This document shows positions 1 through 6,308 of a stretch of DNA of 9,175 nucleotides, piece by piece (positions within the stretch are counted from its first letter, which is position 1; every line of letters starts with the position of its first letter). Source of the stretch: Methylovirgula sp. (GTDB lineage Bacteria > Pseudomonadota > Alphaproteobacteria > Rhizobiales > Beijerinckiaceae); contig JASHUD010000227.1 of assembly GCA_030040215.1 (NCBI GenBank), positions 1 to 9,175 on the forward strand. Direction: 5' to 3'. Under the pieces are notes generated by a model, which worked only from the letters and a program-made list of their open reading frames with translations, did not search any database and was not told the origin of the DNA. The translations under genes were made by a program, and so were the position numbers.

Positions 1-249
1 CAGCGCGAAACCTGCCGCGGCGGCATGGTCGCCGGGCCGCGCCGCGACGATCTCGTGCAGGCCGCCGAGCTTGAGTCCGCCCGAGAGCATGCGATCGAGT
101 CGGGCATGGCCGAGCGGGATGCGTCGGGCAGGCACCTCGCCGGGGGGATTCGCCGAATTATCGATCCCGGCGATTTCCTGCCGCAAAAGGCGCAGCCTGC
201 CTCGCAGAGGCTGGCTGACCGGTGCCGACTGGGGCTGCGCGGGGGACAT
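1..249 (-). CDS. imuA: ImuA-like SOS mutagenesis protein, N-terminal part (runs off the left edge)
   Basis: The minus strand is open from an ATG at 249 to the window edge, giving 83 residues of a protein that is usually about 250 long. A basic N-terminal stretch leads into RIPLGHARLDRMLSGGLKLG (43-62) and GLHEIVAA (63-70). This is the conserved start of the RecA-like ImuA family, which has an LDxxLxGGLxxGxLHE pattern, followed by the Ala-rich helix and GFAL. In the known family, ImuA works with the polymerase-like ImuB and the DnaE2 polymerase in error-prone translesion synthesis after DNA damage. imuB and dnaE2 would be expected further left and are not visible. The upstream gene on the same strand ends at 340, and the gap contains a LexA box, so imuA should have its own damage-inducible promoter. 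The ribosome site is weak (GGAAG, 6 nt before the ATG). A generic RecA-like ATPase is the alternative, but the motif and the LexA box together favour ImuA. Confidence 0.82.
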   Translation of the reverse strand, partial: MSPAQPQSAPVSQPLRGRLRLLRQEIAGIDNSANPPGEVPARRIPLGHARLDRMLSGGLKLGGLHEIVAARPGDHAAAAGFAL

Positions 250-264
250 GAAAAGCTTCCGGTT

Positions 265-279
265 GTTCTACATTTGTTC
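265..279 (-). promoter_or_regulatory. LexA (SOS) operator upstream of imuA
   Basis: The plus strand has GTTC at 265-268, seven bases, then GTTC at 276-279. On the imuA strand this reads GAAC-N7-GAAC. It is an exact match to the direct-repeat LexA box described for Alphaproteobacteria. It lies 15-29 nt upstream of the imuA ATG. A possible -35 element TTGACT sits on the minus strand at 313-308, with a poor -10 near 285-290, so LexA bound here would cover the transcription start. Operator confidence is high; the promoter boxes are tentative. Confidence 0.85.
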
Positions 280-339
280 TCCAATGGATCCCTGGTTTTT
301 GGGAGGGAGTCAAGGGGTGCCTCCATCGGGCCGTGTCGG

Positions 340-2043
340 CTAACGCCGCAGCAGGAGCGACAGGAGGAGCCCCAGGCCCAGCAGCACGGTCAGGCCCTGC
401 CAGAAGCGGAGCGGGTAGCGCTCGTAGAACGTCAGCGGCCGATGCACGGCAAGCGGGGCGGCCGCCGGTCCTGTCTCCATCTCCACGGCAAATTCGCTCA
501 TGTCGCTAAAACGTTCGGCGGGATCGATGGCGATGGCGCGCGCGAGTGCCGCCTGCATCCAGGCCGGCAGGTCGGGGCGCAAGGCAGAAAGCGACTTCGG
601 CCGGTTCTGTCCCGGTCGGCTGGTGGCATCGGCATTGCCGTAAGGGAACTCGCCAGTGAAGGCGCGGAACATAGTGACGCCCAGAGCATAAATGTCCGTC
701 GCCACGTTGCCCGGTTCGCCATGGAACATCTCGGGCGCCATATAGGCAGGGGTGCCTGGAATGTCCTCGGGCGGGAAATCCTCCAATCCGGGAACCCGCA
801 CCACCCCGAGATCGAGCAGTTTGAGCGATCCGCCTTCCTCGAGCATCACGTTGTCGGGCTTGATGTCGCGATGGATGATACCGGCGTGGTGCAGCGCCGC
901 CGCGCCGCGCGCCAGCTTGATCGCGATGTTGCGTCCTTCCTCAAGGCCTAGACGACGCGTGAGCCGGGTCTCCAGGAGTTCACCGTGATAGAGCGGCATG
1001 ACGGTGTAGAGGGAGGTCTGTCGCCCGGGCGGCAGTTCGATGATGCGGCCCAGCCACGGGCTGTGCACGCGCGCGCCCACCCATGCCTCGCGGACGAAAG
1101 CTGCGTGGTAGGTGGCCACCGCGGCGACTTGCGGTTTCGGAAATTTCAAAACCACCTCGCCGCCCTCGATCTCGTCGACTGCGGCGTACAGGCGGCTGTA
1201 GCGGCCGTCCGACACCAGCACTTTGAGCAGGAAACCATCGACGGTCTCGCCGTCGATCGGCACGGGGATCAGCGGCAGTTGCATGATGGCGGCGCCGATA
1301 TCGGCCGATTCCGCCGTCGGCAGATCGACCACGTCGAGCACCAGGGCAGTGCAATTGTCGGTGCTGCCGGAATGGAGCGCGGCCGCAACCAACGCGCGGG
1401 CGCAATCTTCGGAAGCAGAGCGCTCCCGCAGGATGTCGGCGATGGTCTCCGCCGTCAGGAAACCGTGCACACCGTCGCTGCACAGCAGGAAGCGGTCGTG
1501 CCGCGCCATCGGCTGGGTGGCGTAGTCTAACCGCACCTCCGTGTCGACGCCCAGCGCGCGGGAAAGTATGCTCGAGCGACTGCCGCCGACCTCCCGAACA
1601 TGGTCGGTGGTCAGGCAGGTGAGACGGTCGGCGCTTAGCCGATAGGCGCGCGTGTCGCCAACATGCAGCACATGCGCGTGTCGCCCGCGCAGCACCAGCG
1701 CCGTAAACGTGCATCCCATCCCCTTGAGCTCGGCGTCGCGCTGGCCTTGCGAATAGATCCAGCCATTCAGTGCATTAAGCACCCGCGCCCCCGCGTGTCG
1801 CACTTCCACGGTCTCGGGTAGGTCGCAAAATCCATCGAGAAAACCACGCACTGCGGTCTCGGCGGCGACGCGACCGCCCTTGGCGCTGCCAATTCCGTCG
1901 GCAATCGCCGCCACAATGTCCCGGCGTGGATGCGGCAGCTCCAAGCCGAATACGGCGCCGGCGAAATCCTCGTTGGCTTTGCGCGGTCCGACGTCCGAGG
2001 CGAACCCCGCGCTGGCCTTGACGCCAGAAAGGCGCTCAAGCAT
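340..2043 (-). CDS. Bifunctional PP2C-type phosphatase / Ser-Thr protein kinase with C-terminal membrane anchor
   Basis: This is a 567-residue fusion. Residues about 10-240 form a PP2C (PPM) phosphatase: RKANED (21-26), IADGIGSAKGG (47-57), HVGDTRAYRL (127-136), LCSDGVHGF (187-195) and STDNC (227-231) carry the metal-binding Asp set (D49, D190, D229). Residues about 268-525 form a Hanks-type kinase: degenerate glycine loop SDGRYSRLY (278-286), VVLK with Lys300, candidate helix-C Glu319, catalytic loop HRDIKPDN (391-398), DLG in place of DFG (411-413) and APE (436-438). A single hydrophobic helix (about 549-565) with a terminal Arg pair anchors it, leaving both enzymes cytoplasmic. One chain could thus phosphorylate and dephosphorylate the same targets or itself. 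From memory, homologues in Rhizobiales often sit in nitrate-assimilation clusters; here an ammonium transporter is the divergent neighbour. The N-terminal sequence begins close to the PP2C fold, which supports the ATG at 2043; its ribosome site is weak. Confidence 0.93.
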   Translation of the reverse strand: MLERLSGVKASAGFASDVGPRKANEDFAGAVFGLELPHPRRDIVAAIADGIGSAKGGRVAAETAVRGFLDGFCDLPETVEVRHAGARVLNALNGWIYSQGQRDAELKGMGCTFTALVLRGRHAHVLHVGDTRAYRLSADRLTCLTTDHVREVGGSRSSILSRALGVDTEVRLDYATQPMARHDRFLLCSDGVHGFLTAETIADILRERSASEDCARALVAAALHSGSTDNCTALVLDVVDLPTAESADIGAAIMQLPLIPVPIDGETVDGFLLKVLVSDGRYSRLYAAVDEIEGGEVVLKFPKPQVAAVATYHAAFVREAWVGARVHSPWLGRIIELPPGRQTSLYTVMPLYHGELLETRLTRRLGLEEGRNIAIKLARGAAALHHAGIIHRDIKPDNVMLEEGGSLKLLDLGVVRVPGLEDFPPEDIPGTPAYMAPEMFHGEPGNVATDIYALGVTMFRAFTGEFPYGNADATSRPGQNRPKSLSALRPDLPAWMQAALARAIAIDPAERFSDMSEFAVEMETGPAAAPLAVHRPLTFYERYPLRFWQGLTVLLGLGLLLSLLLRR

Positions 2044-2135
2044 CGCCGCTGTTCCGATTTCTTCGGGGCGAGCAACGCTGGTCGCGCCGCGGAGACGGCG
2101 CAGCCAAGCGGCGACGGAATTGAGGAGAAACGGCT

Positions 2136-2314
2136 TTAATTTTCCAGCCCGCAGCGCTCATGGAGGAAATGCCTCCGGTGCTCAACGCAACGACAACCGT
2201 AAGATCACCGGATTGGCGGTCAAGCGCGTAGTTACCGCCGTCTGTAACGGTGTGCCAGGAGCTGCGAGGAATGCCGTAAAGATAAGGCAGCCCGATCGAT
2301 GCTTGCGACATCAT
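2136..2314 (-). pseudogene. Frameshifted, N-terminally truncated relative of the small secreted protein at 3852-4172
   Basis: The minus frame opening at 2314 encodes WHTVTDGGNYALDRQSGDLT, which aligns without gaps to WEDTQQNHIYEYERASGNLT of the intact gene at 4172-3852. Shared residues include W, Y, R, SG and LT at identical spacing. After STGG the frame diverges. Moving to the next frame at 2171/2172 (one base apparently lost) gives HFLHERCGLEN and then TAA at 2138-2136. This parallels the intact ending YFLYYHCRTNQ, with F-L-x3-C conserved. The original frame instead reads on into the start of the kinase/phosphatase gene, ending at 2036. An in-frame TGA at 2317-2315 cuts off the upstream side, and no signal peptide or first Cys strand was found in this frame, so the copy is also truncated. 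The lost base lies at the foot of a small hairpin (GGAGG 2162-2166, CCTCC 2172-2176). A sequencing error could explain the frameshift but not the missing N-terminus. Confidence 0.68.
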
Positions 2315-2390
2315 TCATCATGCTTGCCTCTTTATCTTGTTCAGGATGCCTCTTTTATAAGCACCGAACCTGGCTGCATTCCAAAACGGG

Positions 2391-2405
2391 TGGCTGGGTA
2401 TTTGC
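2391..2405 (+). promoter_or_regulatory. Candidate sigma-54 (-24/-12) promoter for the ammonium transporter
   Basis: The sequence TGGCTGGGTATTTGC places GG (2392-2393) and GC (2404-2405) exactly ten bases apart, with the TGGC and TTGC blocks of the TGGCAC-N5-TTGCW consensus intact. The inner A and C of the -24 block are replaced. Transcription would start near 2417, leaving a leader of about 54 nt before the ATG at 2471. NtrC-dependent sigma-54 control is known for many bacterial ammonium transporter genes. I found no convincing NtrC dimer site; GCACC at 2361-2365 is at best a half site. Confidence 0.55.
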
Positions 2406-2470
2406 GGGCATATTTCTTGCTCTCGGTATTCGTCGGATTGTGGCTTCGTGACAACAAACGGGGGTAATCC

Positions 2471-3790
2471 ATGCTCGTACCATCACCAAAATGGCTCGAT
2501 ACCGGCGACAACGCCTGGCAATTGGCGGCGGCGACTTTCGTCGGCCTGCAAAGCATTCCGGGGCTGACGGTCCTTTATGGCGGCATCGTCAAGAAGAAAT
2601 GGGCGATCAACTCCGCCTTCATGTCGATGTACGCATTCGCGTCGGTCCTCGTCGTCTGGGTTCTTTTCGATTACAACATGGCATTCGGGCCTCAATGGTT
2701 CCCGTTCCTCGGTAAGCCGCTCTTGGCGCTTGGGGCCGGCTTCACGACCGGCCAGGCGACCATTCCGGCCGCAGCCTCGGGCATGCCGGCGCTCGGCTTT
2801 CCGATGGCGACCCTCATCTTCTTCCAGTTCGTGTTTGCTGCCATCACCGTCATCATCTTGGGCGGTTCTCTGCTCGGCCGCATGAACTTTACGGCATGGA
2901 TGATCTTCTGTCCGGTGTGGATGACGTTCGTCTATACGGTGGGGGCGTTCAGCCTCTGGGGAGGCGGCTGGCTCGCCGGCATGGGGGTGGCAGACTTTTC
3001 GGGCGGCTACGTCATCCATCTTGCCGCCGGTATATCCGGATTCACCGCCGCGGCGGTGATCGGCCCGCGGTTGCAGGCCGATCGCGATAATTTCCCGCCG
3101 AACAGTCTGTTGGTCACGCTGGTCGGCGCCGGAATCCTGTGGCTTGGTTGGGACGGCTTCAATGGCGGCGACCCCTACTTTGCCAATGCCGACGCGGGCG
3201 CCGCGGTGCTCAACACCAATACGGCCACCGCAGTGGCGCTTCTAGTCTGGACGCTGATGGACAAGATGGCCTACGGCAAGCCATCGGTGCTCGGCGCGGT
3301 CAACGGCATGATCGCGGGCTTGGTGGCGATCACGCCCTCCGCCGGTTACGTCGATGGCCTGGGCGCGATCATCGTCGGCGTCGTTGCCGGCATCATCCCG
3401 TGGTTCGCCATGAACAAGTTCCAAAAGCTCGGCTTCATGACGAAAGTGGACGATACGCTGAGCGTGTTCTCCACCCATGGCGTGGCCGGCCTGACCGGCG
3501 GCCTGCTCGTGGGGCTGCTTGCCAACCCGGCAATGCTGACATACATCGGCACCGACAAGGATGCACCCGGTGTGAACGTGACCGGCTGGTTCTACGGCAA
3601 CCCGCATCAGCTGCTGCTTCAGGCTTATGGAGCGGCGTTCATCATTGTGTACAACGTGATCGCGACCTTCATCATCCTCAAGGTGATTGGGCTCTTCGTG
3701 CCGCTGCGCATGAATGAGATGGCCCTGAAAGTGGGTGATGACGCAGTTCACGGCGAGACCGCCTATGCGATTGGTGCGGAGGGCGAGTAG
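2471..3790 (+). CDS. amt: Ammonium transporter, AMT2/MEP-like clade of the Amt family
   Basis: This 439-residue integral membrane protein has about 11 hydrophobic segments (roughly 17-38, 48-73, 109-132, 142-163, 179-199, 212-230, 246-263, 274-290, 296-312, 334-352, 384-410). The twin pore histidines are His183 (GGYVIHLAAG) and His336 (STHGVAG). The structural Asp is Asp175, and the Phe gate corresponds to Phe122 and Phe230. Signatures GGIVKKKWAINSAF, PSVLGAVNGM and VDDTLSVF, and the tail PLRMNEMALKVGDDAVHGETAY, resemble plant AMT2 and its bacterial relatives more than E. coli AmtB. There is no cleavable signal peptide. The position equivalent to AmtB Ser219 is Asp234 in GFNGGDP, and Asp228 replaces a Phe. 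Such proteins are trimers that move ammonium across the inner membrane. The usual partner gene glnK is not adjacent. GGGGG at 2460-2464, six bases before the ATG, is a good ribosome site. Confidence 0.95.
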   Translation: MLVPSPKWLDTGDNAWQLAAATFVGLQSIPGLTVLYGGIVKKKWAINSAFMSMYAFASVLVVWVLFDYNMAFGPQWFPFLGKPLLALGAGFTTGQATIPAAASGMPALGFPMATLIFFQFVFAAITVIILGGSLLGRMNFTAWMIFCPVWMTFVYTVGAFSLWGGGWLAGMGVADFSGGYVIHLAAGISGFTAAAVIGPRLQADRDNFPPNSLLVTLVGAGILWLGWDGFNGGDPYFANADAGAAVLNTNTATAVALLVWTLMDKMAYGKPSVLGAVNGMIAGLVAITPSAGYVDGLGAIIVGVVAGIIPWFAMNKFQKLGFMTKVDDTLSVFSTHGVAGLTGGLLVGLLANPAMLTYIGTDKDAPGVNVTGWFYGNPHQLLLQAYGAAFIIVYNVIATFIILKVIGLFVPLRMNEMALKVGDDAVHGETAYAIGAEGE

Positions 3791-3823
3791 TCCGCAACCT
3801 TCGAACTTACAAGCAACCAACTA

Positions 3824-3853
3824 GGGGCCGGCCAAGTGACCGGCCCCTTTTTT
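3824..3853 (+). terminator. Intrinsic terminator after the ammonium transporter gene
   Basis: GGGGCCGG (3824-3831) pairs perfectly with CCGGCCCC (3840-3847) across an 8-base loop and is followed at once by six T (3848-3853). It lies 33 bases after the transporter stop. The T run overlaps the stop codon (3854-3852) of the convergent small-protein gene. On the minus strand the hairpin is followed only by a moderately T-rich stretch, so it would work poorly in that direction. Confidence 0.93.
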
Positions 3854-4172
3854 ATTGGTTTGTACGGCAGTGATAATAGAGGAAGTAACCGCCCATGGCC
3901 GAAGGTCCGCGCATCGTCAGGTTTCCGGAAGCACGCTCGTATTCGTAGATGTGATTTTGCTGCGTATCTTCCCAGGTGATCCATCGATCGTCGATATTGG
4001 CGGGAAACGAGTCGACCGTATGACGGTCGAAATCGATCTTTACGTTCCATGTCGTGCCACTGCTCGGGTTGGTGCAAACCAAGGCCGTCACTTCGGCGTG
4101 CGCGAGTTTCGGGACGACGGCGAGCAAGCCGACAAACAGGGCCGGCAGCCAAACGCGCGGTTCTTGCGACAC
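3852..4172 (-). CDS. Small secreted protein of unknown function, two-cysteine
   Basis: I do not recognise a named family. Starting at GTG 4172 gives 106 residues. The start is chosen because GAGGGGG (minus, 4185-4179) sits 6 bases before the GTG, whereas the ATG at 4214 adds 14 residues without a ribosome site and would bury the signal peptide. Residues 7-26 form a Sec signal peptide with core WLPALFVGLLAVV and cleavage site AHA|E at 26/27. The mature part of about 80 residues is polar and rich in W, Y, D and N. Its only cysteines, Cys33 near the N-terminus and Cys102 near the C-terminus, could form one disulfide. It is probably periplasmic or exported and likely beta-rich. A broken relative lies on the other side of the ammonium transporter (2136-2314), matching from Trp67 to the C-terminus. 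It converges on the transporter and shares its terminator region. A role linked to the transporter is only suggested by position. Confidence 0.7.
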   Translation of the reverse strand: MSQEPRVWLPALFVGLLAVVPKLAHAEVTALVCTNPSSGTTWNVKIDFDRHTVDSFPANIDDRWITWEDTQQNHIYEYERASGNLTMRGPSAMGGYFLYYHCRTNQ

Positions 4173-4368
4173 GATGATCCCCCTCAGCGGCCGATGGATA
4201 GCGCAAGCGCGCACCTATTCCGATCGATCGATCGCGGTCAAGCATCTTGCCGGCGCAGCCAAAGACTGCGCGACCGCGGAACCGATCCAAGGCCCATGAA
4301 TTATTCGCTGTTGGCGTATTGGGTGGCTGTCGCGGGCGGCCTTCGCCTGCAATCAGCTGCTCTAAACC

Positions 4369-4383
4369 GGCACCAATTTTGCA
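4369..4383 (+). promoter_or_regulatory. Near-consensus sigma-54 (-24/-12) promoter
   Basis: The sequence GGCACCAATTTTGCA contains GG (4369-4370) and GC (4381-4382) exactly ten bases apart. Compared with TGGCAC-N5-TTGCA, only the leading T is changed (C at 4368). Transcription would start near 4394, about 59 bases before the ATG at 4453. No enhancer-binding site was identified in the upstream 200 bases. It is a better match than the candidate in front of the ammonium transporter, and the gene behind it is of unknown function. Confidence 0.6.
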
Positions 4384-4452
4384 CTCTCCAAGCCGTTGCC
4401 CCGCGCCGTTCCATAAGATGCGCACTGCATTGAAATAGAAGGAGAAAATGCG

Positions 4453-4839
4453 ATGGCCTACCTTGATGTCAGCCCTATGATCGGGGCTTTGCGCGAATCC
4501 CCCAGCGATTTCGATTTGAGCGATGGGCGGCTACGACATATGCCGAGCGGCCATAGACTGGTTTTTGATCCTTTCGGCGGGAACGCTCGAATCGACGCAT
4601 TCTGCGCTTGCGCGACGCTGCAAATCTCTCGGCCGCAAAGCCAGGAGTTGCAGATGGCGTTCCGCCATTGGAAGCAAAACTATTGGCGCGCGGTGGAAAT
4701 CAATCGGGAGTTCGCCGGCCACTTCCGTCCGAGTTTCGTGCACAGACTGTGCGTGCGGCTTCTCAATTATTTGTTGGATCACCCGCATCCATTCGCGCAG
4801 CGGCCTTCGCCGCGAGATGTCGAGCAGTCCGCGAACTGA
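4453..4839 (+). CDS. Conserved-looking protein of unknown function, 128 residues
   Basis: I cannot assign a family. AAGGAG at 4439-4444, eight bases before the ATG at 4453, is a strong ribosome site and fixes the start; the earlier ATG at 4448 is out of frame and soon stops. There is no signal peptide or membrane segment, so it is probably cytoplasmic. The first half is mixed and contains a Cys-Ala-Cys at 51-53. The second half (about 66-110) is likely helical and rich in aromatic and basic residues (FRHWKQNYWRAVEINREF, 70-87), followed by RLCVRLLNYLL. The tail is Pro-rich. It stands alone between two divergent or convergent minus-strand genes, with its own sigma-54 type promoter at 4369-4383. 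That suggests control by an enhancer-binding regulator such as NtrC. The sense frame shows sensible composition, whereas the much longer overlapping plus frame (4523-5626) is Arg/Ser-rich and not believable. Confidence 0.7.
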   Translation: MAYLDVSPMIGALRESPSDFDLSDGRLRHMPSGHRLVFDPFGGNARIDAFCACATLQISRPQSQELQMAFRHWKQNYWRAVEINREFAGHFRPSFVHRLCVRLLNYLLDHPHPFAQRPSPRDVEQSAN

Positions 4840-4969
4840 TTCGAACGCCGACTCCGCGAGCGCTCCGCCCACCGCGGCCGCTTCGGTTGCGGCGACACTG
4901 TTTGGGCGCAGAGAAGCCGCGTCGTCCCACCGGCGGAGCGCGAGTTCTTTTGCGCGGTTGCGGCCGCCC

Positions 4970-5551
4970 TCACAGCTTCTTGATGAGGCCGCTAAACGTG
5001 TCGGCGACGAAGACGAACGGCTTCAACAACATGTGCGGCGCGGGCAACCGCGAGGCAAGCGCCGCGAAAGGCCCCGGATTTGTGGGAGGCGCGGGCACGG
5101 CGACTGGCGCAATAGAGGGCGCAATCGGCGAGGGCGCGACGGGCGGCCGCGGCGCGCCTTGCGCCGTTCTGAACGCGCAGTTCAGATCGCTCGGGCAGGC
5201 GTTCGGATCGCGTACCGACTGCTGCGGTTCGCGGACCGGCGAAAGAGGCGCCACGGCCGCTTTGTCGAATCCCGTGGTATAGGACGCCGAGGTGAGTGGT
5301 GTGGGCACAGCCGCCGCGTGCTCCGCCGGGCTCTCGAGATGTCCGGCCCAGTCCTGCGGTTTGGGCGCCGGCGAACTGTCCCAGAACGTGGATTTGGGGA
5401 TACCGAACGCCAGGATCGCAAGGACGCCGACCGCCGCGCCAAGCGCGAGGCTGCCGCGCGCGCAACTACCGACTGCGCGAATCTGCGGCGTTTTCGGCGG
5501 CGCTGGCATGGGTCCTCGGACAAAGTCTTGTCGAGCAATGCTGACATCCAA
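4970..5551 (-). CDS. Pro/Ala-rich single-pass membrane protein of unknown function
   Basis: No family is recognised. The 193-residue form starts at ATG 5551. ATG 5509 (residue 15, MPAPPKTP) is equally possible and has GAGGA just upstream, though close to it. A short basic N-terminus is followed by one membrane helix (about 34-51, LALGAAVGVLAILAF), so most of the protein should be periplasmic. The rest is low-complexity: Pro/Ala-rich linkers (about 60-110 and 132-165) surround a short Cys-bearing block DPNACPSDLNCAF (116-128), whose two cysteines six apart could form a disulfide. It ends with a more ordered, partly hydrophobic tail FVFVADTFSGLIKKL. It begins 61 or 103 bases after pyrE on the same strand and may be co-transcribed with it. 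Its look is that of an envelope-spanning or scaffold protein, but that is only composition-based. Confidence 0.6.
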   Translation of the reverse strand: MDVSIARQDFVRGPMPAPPKTPQIRAVGSCARGSLALGAAVGVLAILAFGIPKSTFWDSSPAPKPQDWAGHLESPAEHAAAVPTPLTSASYTTGFDKAAVAPLSPVREPQQSVRDPNACPSDLNCAFRTAQGAPRPPVAPSPIAPSIAPVAVPAPPTNPGPFAALASRLPAPHMLLKPFVFVADTFSGLIKKL

Positions 5552-5612
5552 CTGCAGCTTTGCGTCAAGACCTTGACAATAGCCGCGCCAAATTGCGCCA
5601 TCTCGCTGGCGC

Positions 5613-6308
5613 TCAAGCGGGGTTGAATTCGGCGATGCCGCCGTGCGCCGCCGACCAGGCAGCTGGGTGACGCAGGAACTTTTCTACCTCGGCGAGAGTC
5701 GCGATGGGGAAAGATCCATCCTGACGCGCGACTTCGAGCACGTCCCACCAAGTGACGAGATAGTGGAGGGAGACACCGATCTCCGCCATCAACGCGCGCG
5801 CCTGCGGGAAAACATCATAGAAAAAGAACACAAAGGCGTGTTCGCAGGTTTGCCCGGCGGCACGCAACGCCTCGCAGAAATTGACCTTGCTGCGTCCGTC
5901 CGTCGCCAGGTCTTCGACCAGCAAGGTGCGGCCGTTGTCGAAAATTACCCCTTCAATCTGCGATTGGCGACCGAAGCCTTTGGGTTTCTTGCGGATATAT
6001 TGCATCGGCAGATCGAGCCGATCGGCGAGCCAAGCGGCAAACGGAATGCCGGCCGTCTCACCGCCGGCGATCACGTCGATATTTTCGTTGCCGATCTCGG
6101 TTGCAATCGTCTCCGCGGCAAGATCGATCAACCTGTTGCGCAGCCGCGGGAACGAAATCATCTTACGCATGTCGGTATAGACCGGGCTCGCCCAACCCGA
6201 GGTGAACATAAAAGGAGTCTCGGCGTTGACCGAGATCGCCGCAGCCTCGAGCAGGATGCGGGCGGTCTGGCGCGCGATGCGCTGTTTTTCCGGCACGGCT
6301 TCGGACAT
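5613..6308 (-). CDS. pyrE: Orotate phosphoribosyltransferase
   Basis: This enzyme joins orotate and PRPP to make orotidine 5'-monophosphate in de novo pyrimidine synthesis, in the cytoplasm. The PRPP-binding signature is clear at TLLVEDLATDGRSK (128-141) with the paired acidic residues Glu132 and Asp133. RKKPKGFGR (106-114) is the flexible catalytic-loop region, and AGGETAGIPFAAW (81-93) and TSGWASPVYTDMRK (36-49) complete the type I phosphoribosyltransferase fold. The C-terminal TWWDVLEVA and LAEVEKFLRHPAAW are typical of the longer alphaproteobacterial PyrE. ATG 6308 gives 231 residues, the expected size. An in-frame TTG at 6368 would add 20 residues of no family resemblance. No strong ribosome site is seen before either start. 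Pyrimidine-biosynthesis partners such as pyrC are not in view. The divergent neighbour starts at 6584. Confidence 0.96.
   Translation of the reverse strand: MSEAVPEKQRIARQTARILLEAAAISVNAETPFMFTSGWASPVYTDMRKMISFPRLRNRLIDLAAETIATEIGNENIDVIAGGETAGIPFAAWLADRLDLPMQYIRKKPKGFGRQSQIEGVIFDNGRTLLVEDLATDGRSKVNFCEALRAAGQTCEHAFVFFFYDVFPQARALMAEIGVSLHYLVTWWDVLEVARQDGSFPIATLAEVEKFLRHPAAWSAAHGGIAEFNPA

Noticed and set aside
25..951. Plus-strand open frame of 308 residues across imuA and the kinase
   Set aside because: It is antisense to clear ImuA and kinase motifs and spans the LexA box; it has no recognisable domain.
2162..2176. Hairpin GGAGG-AAATG-CCTCC
   Set aside because: The stem is only five pairs with no T run, so it is not a terminator. 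Its only relevance is that the pseudogene frameshift lies at its base.
2241..2257. Minus-strand TGGCAC block resembling a sigma-54 -24 element toward the kinase gene
   Set aside because: The -12 position lacks the required GC (TACA instead of TTGC).
2232..2321. 29-codon minus frame with a GAGG ribosome site 5 bases before its ATG
   Set aside because: It overlaps the pseudogene in another frame and ends early. It may be the relic of that gene's original start or a short leader; I could not support it as a gene.
4219..4236. Short run of overlapping GATC units (cgatcgatcgatcg)
   Set aside because: Three units only, with no array or origin-like surroundings; chance in GC-rich DNA.
4866..4890. 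GC-rich inverted repeat between the convergent genes ending at 4839 and 4970
   Set aside because: The stem is short (GCCGC/GCGGC) with no T run on either strand; not supported as a terminator.
4523..5626. Long plus-strand open frame of 367 residues
   Set aside because: It is Arg/Ser-rich, overlaps two better frames with ribosome sites or a membrane helix, and shows no domain motif; it is a by-product of high GC.
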